Shown piece after piece: positions 26,802 to 36,149 of a stretch of DNA of 64,000 nt. Position 1 is the first letter of the stretch, and each line of letters opens with the position of its first letter. Source of the stretch: Verrucomicrobiota bacterium (GTDB lineage Bacteria > Verrucomicrobiota > Verrucomicrobiia > Opitutales > Opitutaceae); assembly GCA_028293565.1 (NCBI GenBank), contig JAQGON010000016.1, positions 1 through 64,000 on the forward strand. The letters are read 5' to 3'. A program made the position numbers and the translations under genes. The notes beneath the pieces are model-generated. The model searched no databases. It had not been told where the DNA came from and saw only the letters and a program-made list of their open reading frames with translations.

Positions 26802-28724
26802 CTACCTCAAAACCTGGGCGAGCGCGGACAGCACGGTCTCGGCGGTCATGGGTTTCTGCAGCGAATCCAGGGCGCCGGGCTTCGACGGGAAGCTGCCCGG
26901 GGCATTGAGGACTCCGCTCATCGTGACGATGCGCACGGCCGGATCGATCGCGCGGAGCCGGGCGATCACTTCCAGGCCCTGCATCTCGGGCATCATCAGA
27001 TCGAGCAGCACCGCCTTCACCTCGGCATGGTGTTCGCGGTACAACGCGAGGCCGCTGGCGCCGTCGTGGGCGATCAGCGCCCGATAACCGGCATCGAGCA
27101 GCACCAGGCGGAGCATCTCGCCGATCGCCTTTTCGTCATCGATCACGAGGATCGTTTCGCCGCTTCCGCGCGGCGCCGCGGCGGCGGGAGGGTCGGAAAC
27201 GGGGGCGGCGGCGGCCGCGGAGATGGCGGGAAAGAAGAGGCTGAATTTTGTCCCGCGCCGGACTTCGCTCTGCACCTCGAGGAACCCGCCGTGGCCCTTG
27301 ACGATCCCGAGCACGCTCGCAAGGCCCAGCCCCGTGCCTTTGCCGGGGCCCTTGGTGGTGAAGAACGGATCGAAGATCCGGTCGATCATCCCGGGTGGAA
27401 TTCCCACGCCGGTGTCTTCGACGGAAACGAGGACGTGCGGGCCCGGCTTGGCGCCGGGATGGGCCTGCGCCTGGGCTGGCCCGACCGCGACGTTCGCGGC
27501 CTGGACGCGAAGCCGGCCGCCGGCGGGCATGGCGTCGCGCGCGTTCACGCAAAGATTCATGATCACCTGGCTTAGCTGCGTCGCATCGGCGGACACCGGG
27601 CTCAAGTCGGGCGGCAGGTCCGTTTCCAGCATGACGGACTTGGGCAGGGTTTCCGTGAGGAGGGATGTGGTTTCGCGGATCAGGATTTCCGGCTGGATTT
27701 CGGCGCGCTCGCCGTCGACGCCCTTGGCAAAGGCGAGGATCTGGCGGACGAGGCTCGCGCCGCGCAGGGCGCTCATCTCGAGAATCTTCATCAGGCGAAG
27801 GATTTCGGGGTCCTTGGTCATGTGCCCGACGAGGCCCACGGCCATGAGGACCGGCGCCAGGACATTATTGATGTCGTGCGCGATGCCACCGGCGAGGATG
27901 CCGATGCTTTCCATCCGCTGGGCCCGGAGGAATTGCTTTTCGAGTTTCCGCTGCTCGGTGATGTCGCTGCTGATGATCAGGTGGGATTTGGGTTCGCCCG
28001 CCGGGCCGTGGATGAGGGTGACGCGGCTCTCGAGGATCAGGGGTGTCCCCGCCTTGTTCACGAGCGAGACCTCCCCGCGCCAGGCTTCGCCGGTTATCGT
28101 CCGGCGCACGCGGTCGATTTCCGAAAATGCCGACGCTCCGAAAAGCTCCTCCTCGGTGCGGGCGAGCGCCTCCGCCGAGGTCCAGCCGAGCATCTCCTCC
28201 GCGCCTTGGTTCCAATAGATGATCCGCCGTTTCAAATCCGAGACGATGATGGCGTCCCGCGCCTTGTTGAGGAACTCCGCCTGTTCGTGCACGCGCGCCT
28301 CGGCGTTTCGCCGCCGCCGGTGTTCGCGGGCTTCGCCGAGCGCCCGGCGAATGGCGGGAATCAGGCGCCCGGGGCGGTCCTTCAGGATGTAATCGGTGGC
28401 GCCGCGCTGGAGGGCGTGGGCCGCGTTGTCCTCGCCGATGGTGCCGGAAAGAAAGATGAACGGAATCGCCAGCGGCTGCGCGATCTCCAGGGCGGAGAGG
28501 CCGTCGAAGTTCGGCATCGAAAAATCCGAAAGGATCAGGTCGAACTTTCGATCCCGCAGCGCGGCGACGAATCCCTCGCGCGTTTCCACGCGCAGAATCT
28601 GGCAGCCCGGCCATTCCCGGTTCAGCAGGAGGGAAACCAGCTCGGCATCGCCGGGCTCGTCCTCCAGATGGAGGACCGAAAGCGCTGAGGGTATCGCGGC
28701 AAAGGGGTCGCGAGTGGTGTTCAT
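26802..28724 (-). CDS. Receiver-PAS-histidine kinase-receiver hybrid sensor
   Basis: Protein of 640 residues from the ATG at 28724 (the frame extends to 28778). Order: receiver (about 15-135, LSVLHLEDEPGDAELV, D in LSDFSMPNFDG), PAS (about 150-265), phosphoacceptor domain with the histidine of GGIAHDINN, HATPase (NLCVNARDAMP, DTGVGIPP, GKGTGLGLAS) and a C-terminal receiver (ILVIDDEKAIGEML, D in LLDLMMPEMQG). There is no membrane segment. It is a close relative of the kinase at 2511-4424 in sequence and order. It is divergent from a third such kinase at 29129. No DNA-binding output is fused, so the output partner is unknown. Confidence 0.86.
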   Translation of the reverse strand: MNTTRDPFAAIPSALSVLHLEDEPGDAELVSLLLNREWPGCQILRVETREGFVAALRDRKFDLILSDFSMPNFDGLSALEIAQPLAIPFIFLSGTIGEDNAAHALQRGATDYILKDRPGRLIPAIRRALGEAREHRRRRNAEARVHEQAEFLNKARDAIIVSDLKRRIIYWNQGAEEMLGWTSAEALARTEEELFGASAFSEIDRVRRTITGEAWRGEVSLVNKAGTPLILESRVTLIHGPAGEPKSHLIISSDITEQRKLEKQFLRAQRMESIGILAGGIAHDINNVLAPVLMAVGLVGHMTKDPEILRLMKILEMSALRGASLVRQILAFAKGVDGERAEIQPEILIRETTSLLTETLPKSVMLETDLPPDLSPVSADATQLSQVIMNLCVNARDAMPAGGRLRVQAANVAVGPAQAQAHPGAKPGPHVLVSVEDTGVGIPPGMIDRIFDPFFTTKGPGKGTGLGLASVLGIVKGHGGFLEVQSEVRRGTKFSLFFPAISAAAAAPVSDPPAAAAPRGSGETILVIDDEKAIGEMLRLVLLDAGYRALIAHDGASGLALYREHHAEVKAVLLDLMMPEMQGLEVIARLRAIDPAVRIVTMSGVLNAPGSFPSKPGALDSLQKPMTAETVLSALAQVLR

Positions 28725-29128
28725 GAAGGTCGTCCATTCTCCCCGTGGCCCAATCTGCGGCGATGTTCCCGGACGCATCGCATTAGTAGAGGGCCCGCAA
28801 CCGTGGGGTTGCGGGCGTTGCCGGGGTTGCGGTCCAGATGCGCCGCGGGAGTCGGATCAGAGTAGCCGCGCCTTTTCGTCCTGGCGAACGAAACGTCTAC
28901 CGGGATTCCGGTACGCGGCGCCGTCGCGTTTTCCGCCAGCCGGCGCTTTTCTGGGCGCAGAACGGCAGCATCTCGGGAGCCCTCCGCGTCGGCGATCGTC
29001 CCCGTCCTGTTTGCGGAAAGGCGGCGCGTGTGTCATAATCCAGCCACTTACCCCAAAGGAATGAAAGAGGGAGGGAGTCCCCGCGAGGGACCCCGGTTTT
29101 TGTGGCGAGTCGAGAACTCACCTGCGCC
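28725..29128. other. Divergent intergenic region with a terminator-like hairpin
   Basis: About 400 bp separate two divergent hybrid kinase genes. No gene is convincing. Just before the rightward gene, GTCCC (29077-29081) and GGGAC (29087-29091) form a hairpin, extended by G-C pairs outside one mismatch, and are followed by GGTTTTTG. That resembles an intrinsic terminator placed in the leader. A run of short GC-rich inverted words fills 28790-28850 (GGGCCCGCAACCGTGGGGTT). Confidence 0.4.
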
Positions 29129-31123
29129 ATGAATCCGAATCCCAAGCCGTTGGTTGGCGAAAGGGCGAAACAGATCCTTCGCGTCCTGCACCTCGAGGAC
29201 AATCTGCACGACCGGGAGCTCGTCGGGCGGGTGCTCATGGACACGGGCATCGAGTGCGAATTGGTTTATGCCGCGAACAAGGACGAGTTCCAGGTCGCGC
29301 TGAACTGCGAGCGGTTCGACCTGATCCTTTCGGATTTCACGATGCCCGGCTACGACGGTGCCTCCGCGCTCGCCCTTGCGCAGGCGCAGCATCCGGAAGT
29401 GCCGTATCTTATCGTGTCGGGAACGATCGGCGAGGAGCGCGCGATCGACAGCCTGAAGAACGGGGCGACGGACTACGTCCTGAAAAACCGGCTCGAGCGG
29501 CTGTGGCCGGCGGTCCAGCGCGCGCTGCGCGAGGCCGGGGAGCGCGCGAAGCGGCGGAGTGCGGAGGAGGCGCTGCGCCGGAGCGAGGAACGGTTTCGCG
29601 AGATGGCCGAAACGATCCGGGATATTTTCTGGATCACGTCGCCCGATGGGCGGCAGCTGGTCTACGTCAGCCCGGCGTACGAGGAAATCTTCGGCCGGCC
29701 GATCGCCGGGCTCCACGCGCGGCCGGAGCAATGGATCGACGCGATCGTGCCCGAGGATCGCGCCCCGGTTGCGGAGGTGCGGGCGGCCCTGTCTCGCGGA
29801 GCCGAGTACCGCATCGAGTACCAGATCAAGCGGCCCGACGGGACGACGCGCTGGCTGGAGGACCGCGGTTACCCGGTCGCCGTGCCCGCGGGAAACGGGG
29901 CGCACGTCGTCGGCATCGTCAGCGACATCACCGACCGCAAGCAGCTGCAGGCGCAGCTGCTGCAGGCGCAGAAGATGGAGGCGATTGGGCAGCTGGCCGG
30001 GGGCATCGCCCATGACTTCAACAATATCCTCACGGTCATCAACGGCAGCGCGAGCATGATGCTCGACGCCGGCCATCTCGCGCCGGCCGACGTGAAGGCC
30101 GTGAAGCAGATTTATACGGCGGGCGAACGCGCGGCCCGGCTCACGCGCCAGCTGCTGGTGTTCAGCCGGAAGCAGGAGATCCACCGCGAGCCGCTGGACC
30201 TCAACCGGACGATCGAGGAGGTGGCGAAGATGATCGGGCGGCTGATCGGCGAGAACATTTCGCTGTCCCTCGAGCTCGCGCCGCAGCTGCCGGCGATCCG
30301 GGGCGATGCGGTCATGGTCGAGCAGGTGCTGATGAACCTGGCGGTGAACGCGCGCGATGCCATGCCGCGCGGAGGCCAGCTCACGATCGCCACGCAGCGC
30401 GTGCGGTTCGACGAAACCGAGGCAGCCTCCCACGTCGCGCGGCGGGCGGGCGACTTTGTCCGGCTCAGCGTGCGTGATGCGGGCTGCGGGATCGCGCCGG
30501 CGATCCTTCCGCGAATCTTCGAGCCGTTCTTCACGACGAAGGATGTGGGCGTCGGCACCGGCCTCGGCCTGGCGACGGTCTTCGGCATCGTCGAGCACCA
30601 CGAGGGGTGGATCGAGGTCGAGTCCCAGGTCGGGGAGGGCACCTGCTTCAACTTGTTCCTGCCGCCGACCTCGGAGCCGGTGGCGCCGAAGCACCGCAGC
30701 GCGCATCCGTTTCCCCAGCGGCGCGGCAACGAGACCGTCCTCCTGGTCGAGGACGAGGCGGCGGTCCGGGAATTCGCCGTCGCGGTGCTGGAGAATTCCG
30801 GTTATCGGGTGCTGCAGGCGGGTTCCGGCGTGCAGGCCCTCGAGGTCTGGAAATGGCACCAGTCCCGGATCGCCCTGCTGCTCACCGATCTCGTGATGCC
30901 GGACGGCATCACCGGCGTGGATCTCGCGAAGACCCTCAGGAGCGAGAAGCCGGACCTGACGGTCGTCTTCACGAGCGGCTACAGCCGGCTGATGTCGACG
31001 CAGGTCATGGCGGCGGAACACGAAATTCCCTTCATCCAGAAACCGTATGTGCCGGCCACCCTGACGCGCGTGGTGCGAGAGGCCCTTGACCAGGCAGTGG
31101 CCGCCGCGTCGCCGCCTTCGTGA
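29129..31123 (+). CDS. Receiver-PAS-histidine kinase-receiver hybrid sensor
   Basis: Protein of 664 residues from the ATG at 29129; a GTG at 29102 in frame would overlap a terminator-like hairpin. Order: receiver (about 15-140, LRVLHLEDNLHDRELV, D in LSDFTMPGYDG), PAS with PAC (about 160-280), phosphoacceptor domain (H in GGIAHDFNN), HATPase (NLAVNARDAMP, DAGCGIAP, VGTGLGLAT) and a C-terminal receiver (VLLVEDEAAVREFA, D in LTDLVMPDG). Soluble. Third member of the receiver-first kinase family in this window, more diverged in its kinase core, which is of the PAS-sensor type common in large phosphorelays. The downstream TonB-YfiR operon starts 39 bp after its stop, so read-through is possible. 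Confidence 0.86.
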   Translation: MNPNPKPLVGERAKQILRVLHLEDNLHDRELVGRVLMDTGIECELVYAANKDEFQVALNCERFDLILSDFTMPGYDGASALALAQAQHPEVPYLIVSGTIGEERAIDSLKNGATDYVLKNRLERLWPAVQRALREAGERAKRRSAEEALRRSEERFREMAETIRDIFWITSPDGRQLVYVSPAYEEIFGRPIAGLHARPEQWIDAIVPEDRAPVAEVRAALSRGAEYRIEYQIKRPDGTTRWLEDRGYPVAVPAGNGAHVVGIVSDITDRKQLQAQLLQAQKMEAIGQLAGGIAHDFNNILTVINGSASMMLDAGHLAPADVKAVKQIYTAGERAARLTRQLLVFSRKQEIHREPLDLNRTIEEVAKMIGRLIGENISLSLELAPQLPAIRGDAVMVEQVLMNLAVNARDAMPRGGQLTIATQRVRFDETEAASHVARRAGDFVRLSVRDAGCGIAPAILPRIFEPFFTTKDVGVGTGLGLATVFGIVEHHEGWIEVESQVGEGTCFNLFLPPTSEPVAPKHRSAHPFPQRRGNETVLLVEDEAAVREFAVAVLENSGYRVLQAGSGVQALEVWKWHQSRIALLLTDLVMPDGITGVDLAKTLRSEKPDLTVVFTSGYSRLMSTQVMAAEHEIPFIQKPYVPATLTRVVREALDQAVAAASPPS

Positions 31124-31162
31124 TTTCCGCAGCCGATGCCTCCAGCCCCAACCCTTTACCCC

Positions 31163-33127
31163 ATGAAAATCCTTTTTTGCAAAGCTGCCGGACTTTTTGG
31201 CGGCATCGCGCTGGCCGTGGCCGGGCTCGTTGCCGCGGAGCCGGCGGAGCCGAATCTTGGCGACCTGAGCATCGAGCAGCTGATGAACGAGTCGGTCACG
31301 TCGGTCGCGAAGAAGGAGCAGCGGCTGTTCGATGCCGCCGCGGCGATCTCGGTCTTGTCGAACGATGAGCTGCGCCGGAGCGGAGCCACGACGATCGCCG
31401 ACGCGCTGCGGCTGATTCCCGGGATGGACGTCGGGCTGATCGATGCGAACCAGTGGGCGATTTCGGCGCGCGGGTTCCAGGGGCTCTACGCCAACAAGCT
31501 CCTCGTGCTCATCGACGGACGGGCGGTCTACAATCCGCTCTTCGGGGGCGTATTCTGGGATGTGCAGCAGGTGTTCTTCGAGGACGTCGACCGGATCGAG
31601 GTGATCCGCGGGCCGGGCGCCACGGTCTGGGGTTCCAACGCGGTCAACGGCGTGATCAACGTCGTCAGCAAAAGCGCGCGCGAAACCCAGGGAGGCTACG
31701 TCTACGGCGCCGCCGGAGACGTTCACCAGGTGCAGTCCGGCCTCCGCTACGGCGGCACCGCCGGAGAGCATGGGTTCTATCGCGTCTATGCCGATTATCA
31801 TTCGATCGACGATTTTCCCACGGCGAGCGGCGGCCAGGGCGGCGACAACTGGTCGGCCTGGCAGAGCGGGGCAAGGGTCGACCATTATCCCGACGATGCC
31901 ACGCACGTCACCGGCCAGGCGGATTTTACCCGCGTGCGCCTGGAAGAAGGGAAATCGAGCGCCTACAACGCCAATGCCCTGGGTCGGTGGACCCACGCGA
32001 TGCCGGGCGGATCAAACCTCGAGGTCACGACGTATTTTGACCGCTCGGTCCTGGACGAGGCAAGCCGGGTGCACGCGGTGGGCGACGTCTTCGACGCGAC
32101 CCTCCAGCACACCCTCGCCGCGGGCGGACGCCAGGAGTTCATCTGGGGCGTGGGTTACCGCAACGAGACGACCACCGTCCGGCCGACCAATGCCTTCATC
32201 GCGCTGATCAACGACCGCGCGCGCGCCCAGATCTTCAGCGCGTTTGTCCAGGACGAGATCAAGCTGATCTCCGACCGGCTCCGGCTCACAGTCGGGAGCA
32301 AGTTCGAGCACAATGATTTCACCGGATGGGAGATCCAGCCCAGCGTGCGCGCCACGTTCAAGCTTTCGCCCTCGCAGGCGGTGTGGGCGGCGGTCTCGCG
32401 GGCCGTCCGCACCCCGAGCGACTTCGAGCACGAGAAGCTCTTTGCCGTCACCGGGGCGCCGATTTTCGTCGGGCCGGTCCCTTATTTCACGACGCTTTAC
32501 GGCAATCCCGCCGCGCGCTCCGAAAACCTGCTCGCGTACGAGGCCGGATATCGGGCCCAAGTGAGCCGGCATGTGAGCGTCGACGCCGCGCTTTTCTACA
32601 ATCAATACCGCGATCTGCTCGCAGCCCAATTGACGGGCCGTCTCTTCCCGGACACCGGCCCGTTTCCCGGCACCGGGCGGGCGGAACAGCTCGTCACCAA
32701 CTCCCAGTCCGCGGAAACCTACGGCGGCGAATTCACGATCACCGTGGCCCCGTCGGATCGCCTCCGGCTGACCGTCAGCTACTCCCGCCTGGCGATCCAG
32801 GCGCACAGCGCGTCCGTGCTCGATGCCGAAACCCTGGAGCGTTCCTCGCCCTCGCAGCAGGCAGCGCTGCGCTGCAACTACGATTTCACGAAACGGACCA
32901 GCGTGGACTTCGACGTTCGCCATGTCGGGAGCGTGCTCCTGGTCCCTGCGTACACCACGGCCGACCTGCGGTTGTCGTTCCGGCTGACGGACCGGATCGA
33001 GGGCGTGCTCGTGGGCCGGAATCTCCTGCAGCCGCACCATCCCGAGCAGCCGCCGGCCCCGGGCCCGGTCCTGCCCATCACCGAGGTTCCCCGGAACTTC
33101 TACGCGAAGCTCAGCTGGCGTTTCTGA
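31163..33127 (+). CDS. TonB-dependent receptor (CirA/BtuB-like)
   Basis: Protein of 654 residues from the ATG at 31163, which opens a signal peptide (MKILFCKAAGLFGGIALAVA); an ATG at 31136 in frame would add 9 residues. After the signal comes a short LSIEQLMNESVTSVAKKEQ segment, common in this receptor subgroup, then the plug (about 50-165: AISVLSNDELRRSGATTIADALRLIPG, ISARGFQG, LLVLIDGRAVYNPLFGG, DRIEVIRGPGATVWGSNAVNGVINVVS) and a barrel ending in FYAKLSWRF. This subgroup often sits with YfiR and sensor kinases, as here: the YfiR gene follows directly. It may act as outer-membrane sensor or transporter for the ligand of that system; the ligand is unknown. Confidence 0.9.
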   Translation: MKILFCKAAGLFGGIALAVAGLVAAEPAEPNLGDLSIEQLMNESVTSVAKKEQRLFDAAAAISVLSNDELRRSGATTIADALRLIPGMDVGLIDANQWAISARGFQGLYANKLLVLIDGRAVYNPLFGGVFWDVQQVFFEDVDRIEVIRGPGATVWGSNAVNGVINVVSKSARETQGGYVYGAAGDVHQVQSGLRYGGTAGEHGFYRVYADYHSIDDFPTASGGQGGDNWSAWQSGARVDHYPDDATHVTGQADFTRVRLEEGKSSAYNANALGRWTHAMPGGSNLEVTTYFDRSVLDEASRVHAVGDVFDATLQHTLAAGGRQEFIWGVGYRNETTTVRPTNAFIALINDRARAQIFSAFVQDEIKLISDRLRLTVGSKFEHNDFTGWEIQPSVRATFKLSPSQAVWAAVSRAVRTPSDFEHEKLFAVTGAPIFVGPVPYFTTLYGNPAARSENLLAYEAGYRAQVSRHVSVDAALFYNQYRDLLAAQLTGRLFPDTGPFPGTGRAEQLVTNSQSAETYGGEFTITVAPSDRLRLTVSYSRLAIQAHSASVLDAETLERSSPSQQAALRCNYDFTKRTSVDFDVRHVGSVLLVPAYTTADLRLSFRLTDRIEGVLVGRNLLQPHHPEQPPAPGPVLPITEVPRNFYAKLSWRF

Positions 33128-33158
33128 AATGCGCGTTCTTTTCCCCAAACCTCCGCCG

Positions 33159-33713
33159 ATGTCGATCCCTTCCCTCCGCCTTGCCGGCTGTTGGATGCTG
33201 CTGGCGGCGGCGGCGCTCAGCCCCGCGCGCCTGCCTGCGGAGGTCTCCAAGGAATATCAGGTGAAGGCCGCGTTCCTCTACAATTTCACCAAGTTCGTCG
33301 AGTGGCCGACGCAGCATTTCGCCCATGAGGAGCGGCCGATCCTGATTGGGATTCTCGGCCGGAATCCATTTGGCGAGGAGCTCGATAAAATCCTGCGCGG
33401 CCGAAAGGTCGCAGGCCGCGAGCTGGAGGTGAAGGTTCTCGCCTCGCCTGAGGAGGCGAAGACGGTGGATGTGCTGTTTGTCTGCGAAGGCGAGGAGCAA
33501 CGTCTTGCGGGCCTGTGGCAGCCGCTCCTCAAGGCCGGCGTCCTGACCGTCGGCGAGTCCGGGCGTTTCGGCGAGCTCGGCGGCATGGTGGTCTTCCTCC
33601 TTGAAGGGGACAAGGTCCGCTTCTCGATCAACCTCGGCCAGGCGGAGCAGGCCCAGCTGAAGCTGAGCGCGCAGCTCCTCAAACTGGCCACGGCGGTGCG
33701 CCGCAATCCCTGA
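33159..33713 (+). CDS. YfiR-family (DUF4154) periplasmic regulator
   Basis: Protein of 184 residues with a signal peptide (MSIPSLRLAGCWMLLAAAALSPARLPAEV). The mature part has the YfiR pattern: EYQVKAAFLYNFTKFVEWP near the start, LIGILGRNPFGEELD, VLFVCEGEE, VLTVGES and a closing GGMVVFLLEGDKVRFSINLGQAEQAQLKLSAQLLKLA. In Pseudomonas, YfiR is a periplasmic inhibitor that binds the CHASE8-type sensor part of the diguanylate cyclase YfiN. Here the next gene encodes a CHASE8-like sensor on a histidine kinase, so YfiR probably controls that kinase. An alternative ATG at 33129 would add 10 residues. It lies 31 bp after the TonB receptor. Confidence 0.88.
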   Translation: MSIPSLRLAGCWMLLAAAALSPARLPAEVSKEYQVKAAFLYNFTKFVEWPTQHFAHEERPILIGILGRNPFGEELDKILRGRKVAGRELEVKVLASPEEAKTVDVLFVCEGEEQRLAGLWQPLLKAGVLTVGESGRFGELGGMVVFLLEGDKVRFSINLGQAEQAQLKLSAQLLKLATAVRRNP

Positions 33714-33725
33714 CCCCTGTTTCCG

Positions 33726-36149
33726 ATGCTCGACTCCCTCCGCGACCTGCCGATCAAGCGCAAGCTGACCGCCATCACCCTCGTGACCAGCACGGTTTCC
33801 CTGCTGCTGGCCTGCGCCCTGTTCGTGGCCTACGAGCAGGTCAATTACCGCCGGCAGATGGTGCGCGACCTGGACACCACGGCGCACATGATCGGCTTCA
33901 ACAGCGCTTCGGCGCTCGCGTTCGACGACCCCAACTCCGCCGAGGAGACCTTGAAGGGGGTGTCGGCCGAGCCCCACATCATTGCGGCCTGCATTTATCG
34001 CCCGGATGGCCGGGTCTTCGCGACCTATCAGCATCCGGGCGCGGCGACGCCGGTCTGGCCGACGCCGCAGCCCGACAACGAGGCGTTCGACGCGGACGCG
34101 CTGAACCTGTTTCGCTCGATCGAGAGCGGAGGCGAGACGATCGGGACGATCTACCTCCGTTCCGACCTCACCGAGTTCGCGGCGCGCTGGGTGCGCTATG
34201 GCTTCATCACGCTGGCGGTCCTGGTGGCCACAATGCTCGTCGCGTGGCTCCTCGCCTCGCGGTTGCAGCGGGTCGTCTCCGAACCGGTCTCACAGCTGGC
34301 GGCCATCGCCGCGCGGGTCGCCGCGGGCAACGACTACTCCGCGCGCGCCGTGAAACGCAGCAACGACGAGCTCGGGCAGCTGATCGACGGCTTCAACCAC
34401 ATGCTGTCGCAGGTCCAGGCCCGCGACGCCGAGCTCCAGCTCGGCCGCGAGCAGCTGGAGGAGCGCGTCGAGCAGCGGACCGCCGCCCTGCAGGAGGCGC
34501 AGGAGGCGGCGGACCGCGAAAAGGCGCGCTTCAAGCTGATCTTCGAGGCGGTGCCGGTGGGAATCTCGTATTACTCCGGCCGCCGCGAGGGCGAGGCGGT
34601 CACGAGCCTGATCAACGAGGCCCACCTCCGCATCTGCGGGCTGACCCGCGAGCAGGCCGCGGATCCGCGGTGCTTCAAGCAGATCAGCCATCCCGAGGAC
34701 AGCGCGCGCCAGCAGGTGCTCGACGCCCAGCTTGGCCGCGGGGAAATCAGCGGGTACACGATCGAGAAGCGTTATCTGCGCCCGGACGGAAAAACGGTGT
34801 GGGTGGTGTTTACGACCCAGCGCCGGACCTCTCCGGGAGGCGTCTACGAGCGGCTCTCCACGATCGTCGACGTCACGGACCTCAAGCGGGCGCAGGACGA
34901 GACGGCCCACCGCGAGGCGCAGCTGCGCTTCATCATCGAGGCCGTGCCGTTCAGCGTCACCTGGATTTATTACCGTGGCGAGGAGGTCGAGCGGATGATG
35001 AACCGCGCGTTTTTCCGGATCACCGGACTCGAGAGCGGCAGAATTCCTGACGTGAACGATGTCCGCGCCATCTCGCACCCGGAGGACCTGAAAAAACAGG
35101 ATGATTTCCGCGGCCGGCTCAACCGCGGCGAGATCGACGGAATGAGCATGGAAAAGAGATACCTCCGCCCGAATGGCGACGTGGTCTGGGTGGTCCTCAC
35201 GATCACGGTGTTTCGCGGCCCGGACGGAAAGATCCTGCAGGAGGTTTCCACGCTGGTGGACATCACCGAGCGCAAGCAGGCGGAGATCGAGCTCGAGCAG
35301 CTGCACAAGCAGCTCCTGGAGACCTCGCGGCAGGCCGGCATGGCCGAGGTGGCGACCGGCGTGCTCCACAATGTCGGCAACGTGCTCAACAGCGTGAATG
35401 TCTCCTCCACTCTCGTCTCGGACCAGGTGCGTCGCTCGAAGATCCCCAATGTCAGCAAGGTCTCCGCCCTGCTCACCGCGCACGGCGCCGACCTCGGGAA
35501 TTACCTGACGAACGATCCCAAGGGGAAAATGGTTCCGCTCTATCTCGCCACGCTCGCCGAGAATCTCATCGCCGAGCACAAGTCGATCGTAGTCGAGCTG
35601 GAAAACCTCCGGAAGAACATCGAGCACATCAAGGAGATCGTCGCCATGCAGCAAAGTTATGCGAAGACCTCCGGCGTGACGGAAACCGTGTCGGTCCCCG
35701 ACCTCGTCGAGGACGCGATCCGGATGAACGCGGGCTCGCTCGCGCGCCACGACGTCCAGATCGGCCGCGAGTATGAGGCGCGGCCGGTCGTCACTCTCGA
35801 GAAAAACAAGGTTCTCCAGATCATCGTCAACCTCGTCCGCAACGCCAAGTACGCCTGCGACGAAACCGGCCGGAGCGACAAGCTGATCTCCACGCGCATC
35901 ACGGCGGACCACGAGAGCGTGAGCATCGCGATCGTCGACAACGGCGTCGGCATTCCCCCGGAAAACCTCACGCGCATCTTCGCCCACGGCTTCACCACGC
36001 GCAAGCAGGGCCACGGCTTCGGGCTGCACAGCGGGGCCCTGGCGGCGAAGGAGCTCGGCGGCTCGCTCACCGCCTACAGCGAAGGGCCGGGACGCGGCGC
36101 CACCTTCATCCTCAAGCTTCCTTATAAACCCAACCCGACCACCCCATGA
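33726..36149 (+). CDS. CHASE8-HAMP-PAS-PAS sensor histidine kinase
   Basis: Protein of 807 residues. Order: helix (about 14-36), periplasmic CHASE8-like domain (about 40-155, with [29 protein letters not shown] and [13 protein letters not shown]), helix (about 158-178), HAMP (about 179-232), coiled coil (about 232-265), PAS (about 265-390), PAS (about 400-520), a kinase core with H548 in [13 protein letters not shown], and HATPase (about 680-805, [27 protein letters not shown]). The H-box differs from the usual HE-L-P form but matches a known kinase subgroup with HN-x-GN. Together with YfiR upstream it looks like a Yfi system whose output is phosphotransfer. Its stop overlaps the next gene by 4 nt. 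Confidence 0.9.
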   Translation: MLDSLRDLPIKRKLTAITLVTSTVSLLLACALFVAYEQVNYRRQMVRDLDTTAHMIGFNSASALAFDDPNSAEETLKGVSAEPHIIAACIYRPDGRVFATYQHPGAATPVWPTPQPDNEAFDADALNLFRSIESGGETIGTIYLRSDLTEFAARWVRYGFITLAVLVATMLVAWLLASRLQRVVSEPVSQLAAIAARVAAGNDYSARAVKRSNDELGQLIDGFNHMLSQVQARDAELQLGREQLEERVEQRTAALQEAQEAADREKARFKLIFEAVPVGISYYSGRREGEAVTSLINEAHLRICGLTREQAADPRCFKQISHPEDSARQQVLDAQLGRGEISGYTIEKRYLRPDGKTVWVVFTTQRRTSPGGVYERLSTIVDVTDLKRAQDETAHREAQLRFIIEAVPFSVTWIYYRGEEVERMMNRAFFRITGLESGRIPDVNDVRAISHPEDLKKQDDFRGRLNRGEIDGMSMEKRYLRPNGDVVWVVLTITVFRGPDGKILQEVSTLVDITERKQAEIELEQLHKQLLETSRQAGMAEVATGVLHNVGNVLNSVNVSSTLVSDQVRRSKIPNVSKVSALLTAHGADLGNYLTNDPKGKMVPLYLATLAENLIAEHKSIVVELENLRKNIEHIKEIVAMQQSYAKTSGVTETVSVPDLVEDAIRMNAGSLARHDVQIGREYEARPVVTLEKNKVLQIIVNLVRNAKYACDETGRSDKLISTRITADHESVSIAIVDNGVGIPPENLTRIFAHGFTTRKQGHGFGLHSGALAAKELGGSLTAYSEGPGRGATFILKLPYKPNPTTP

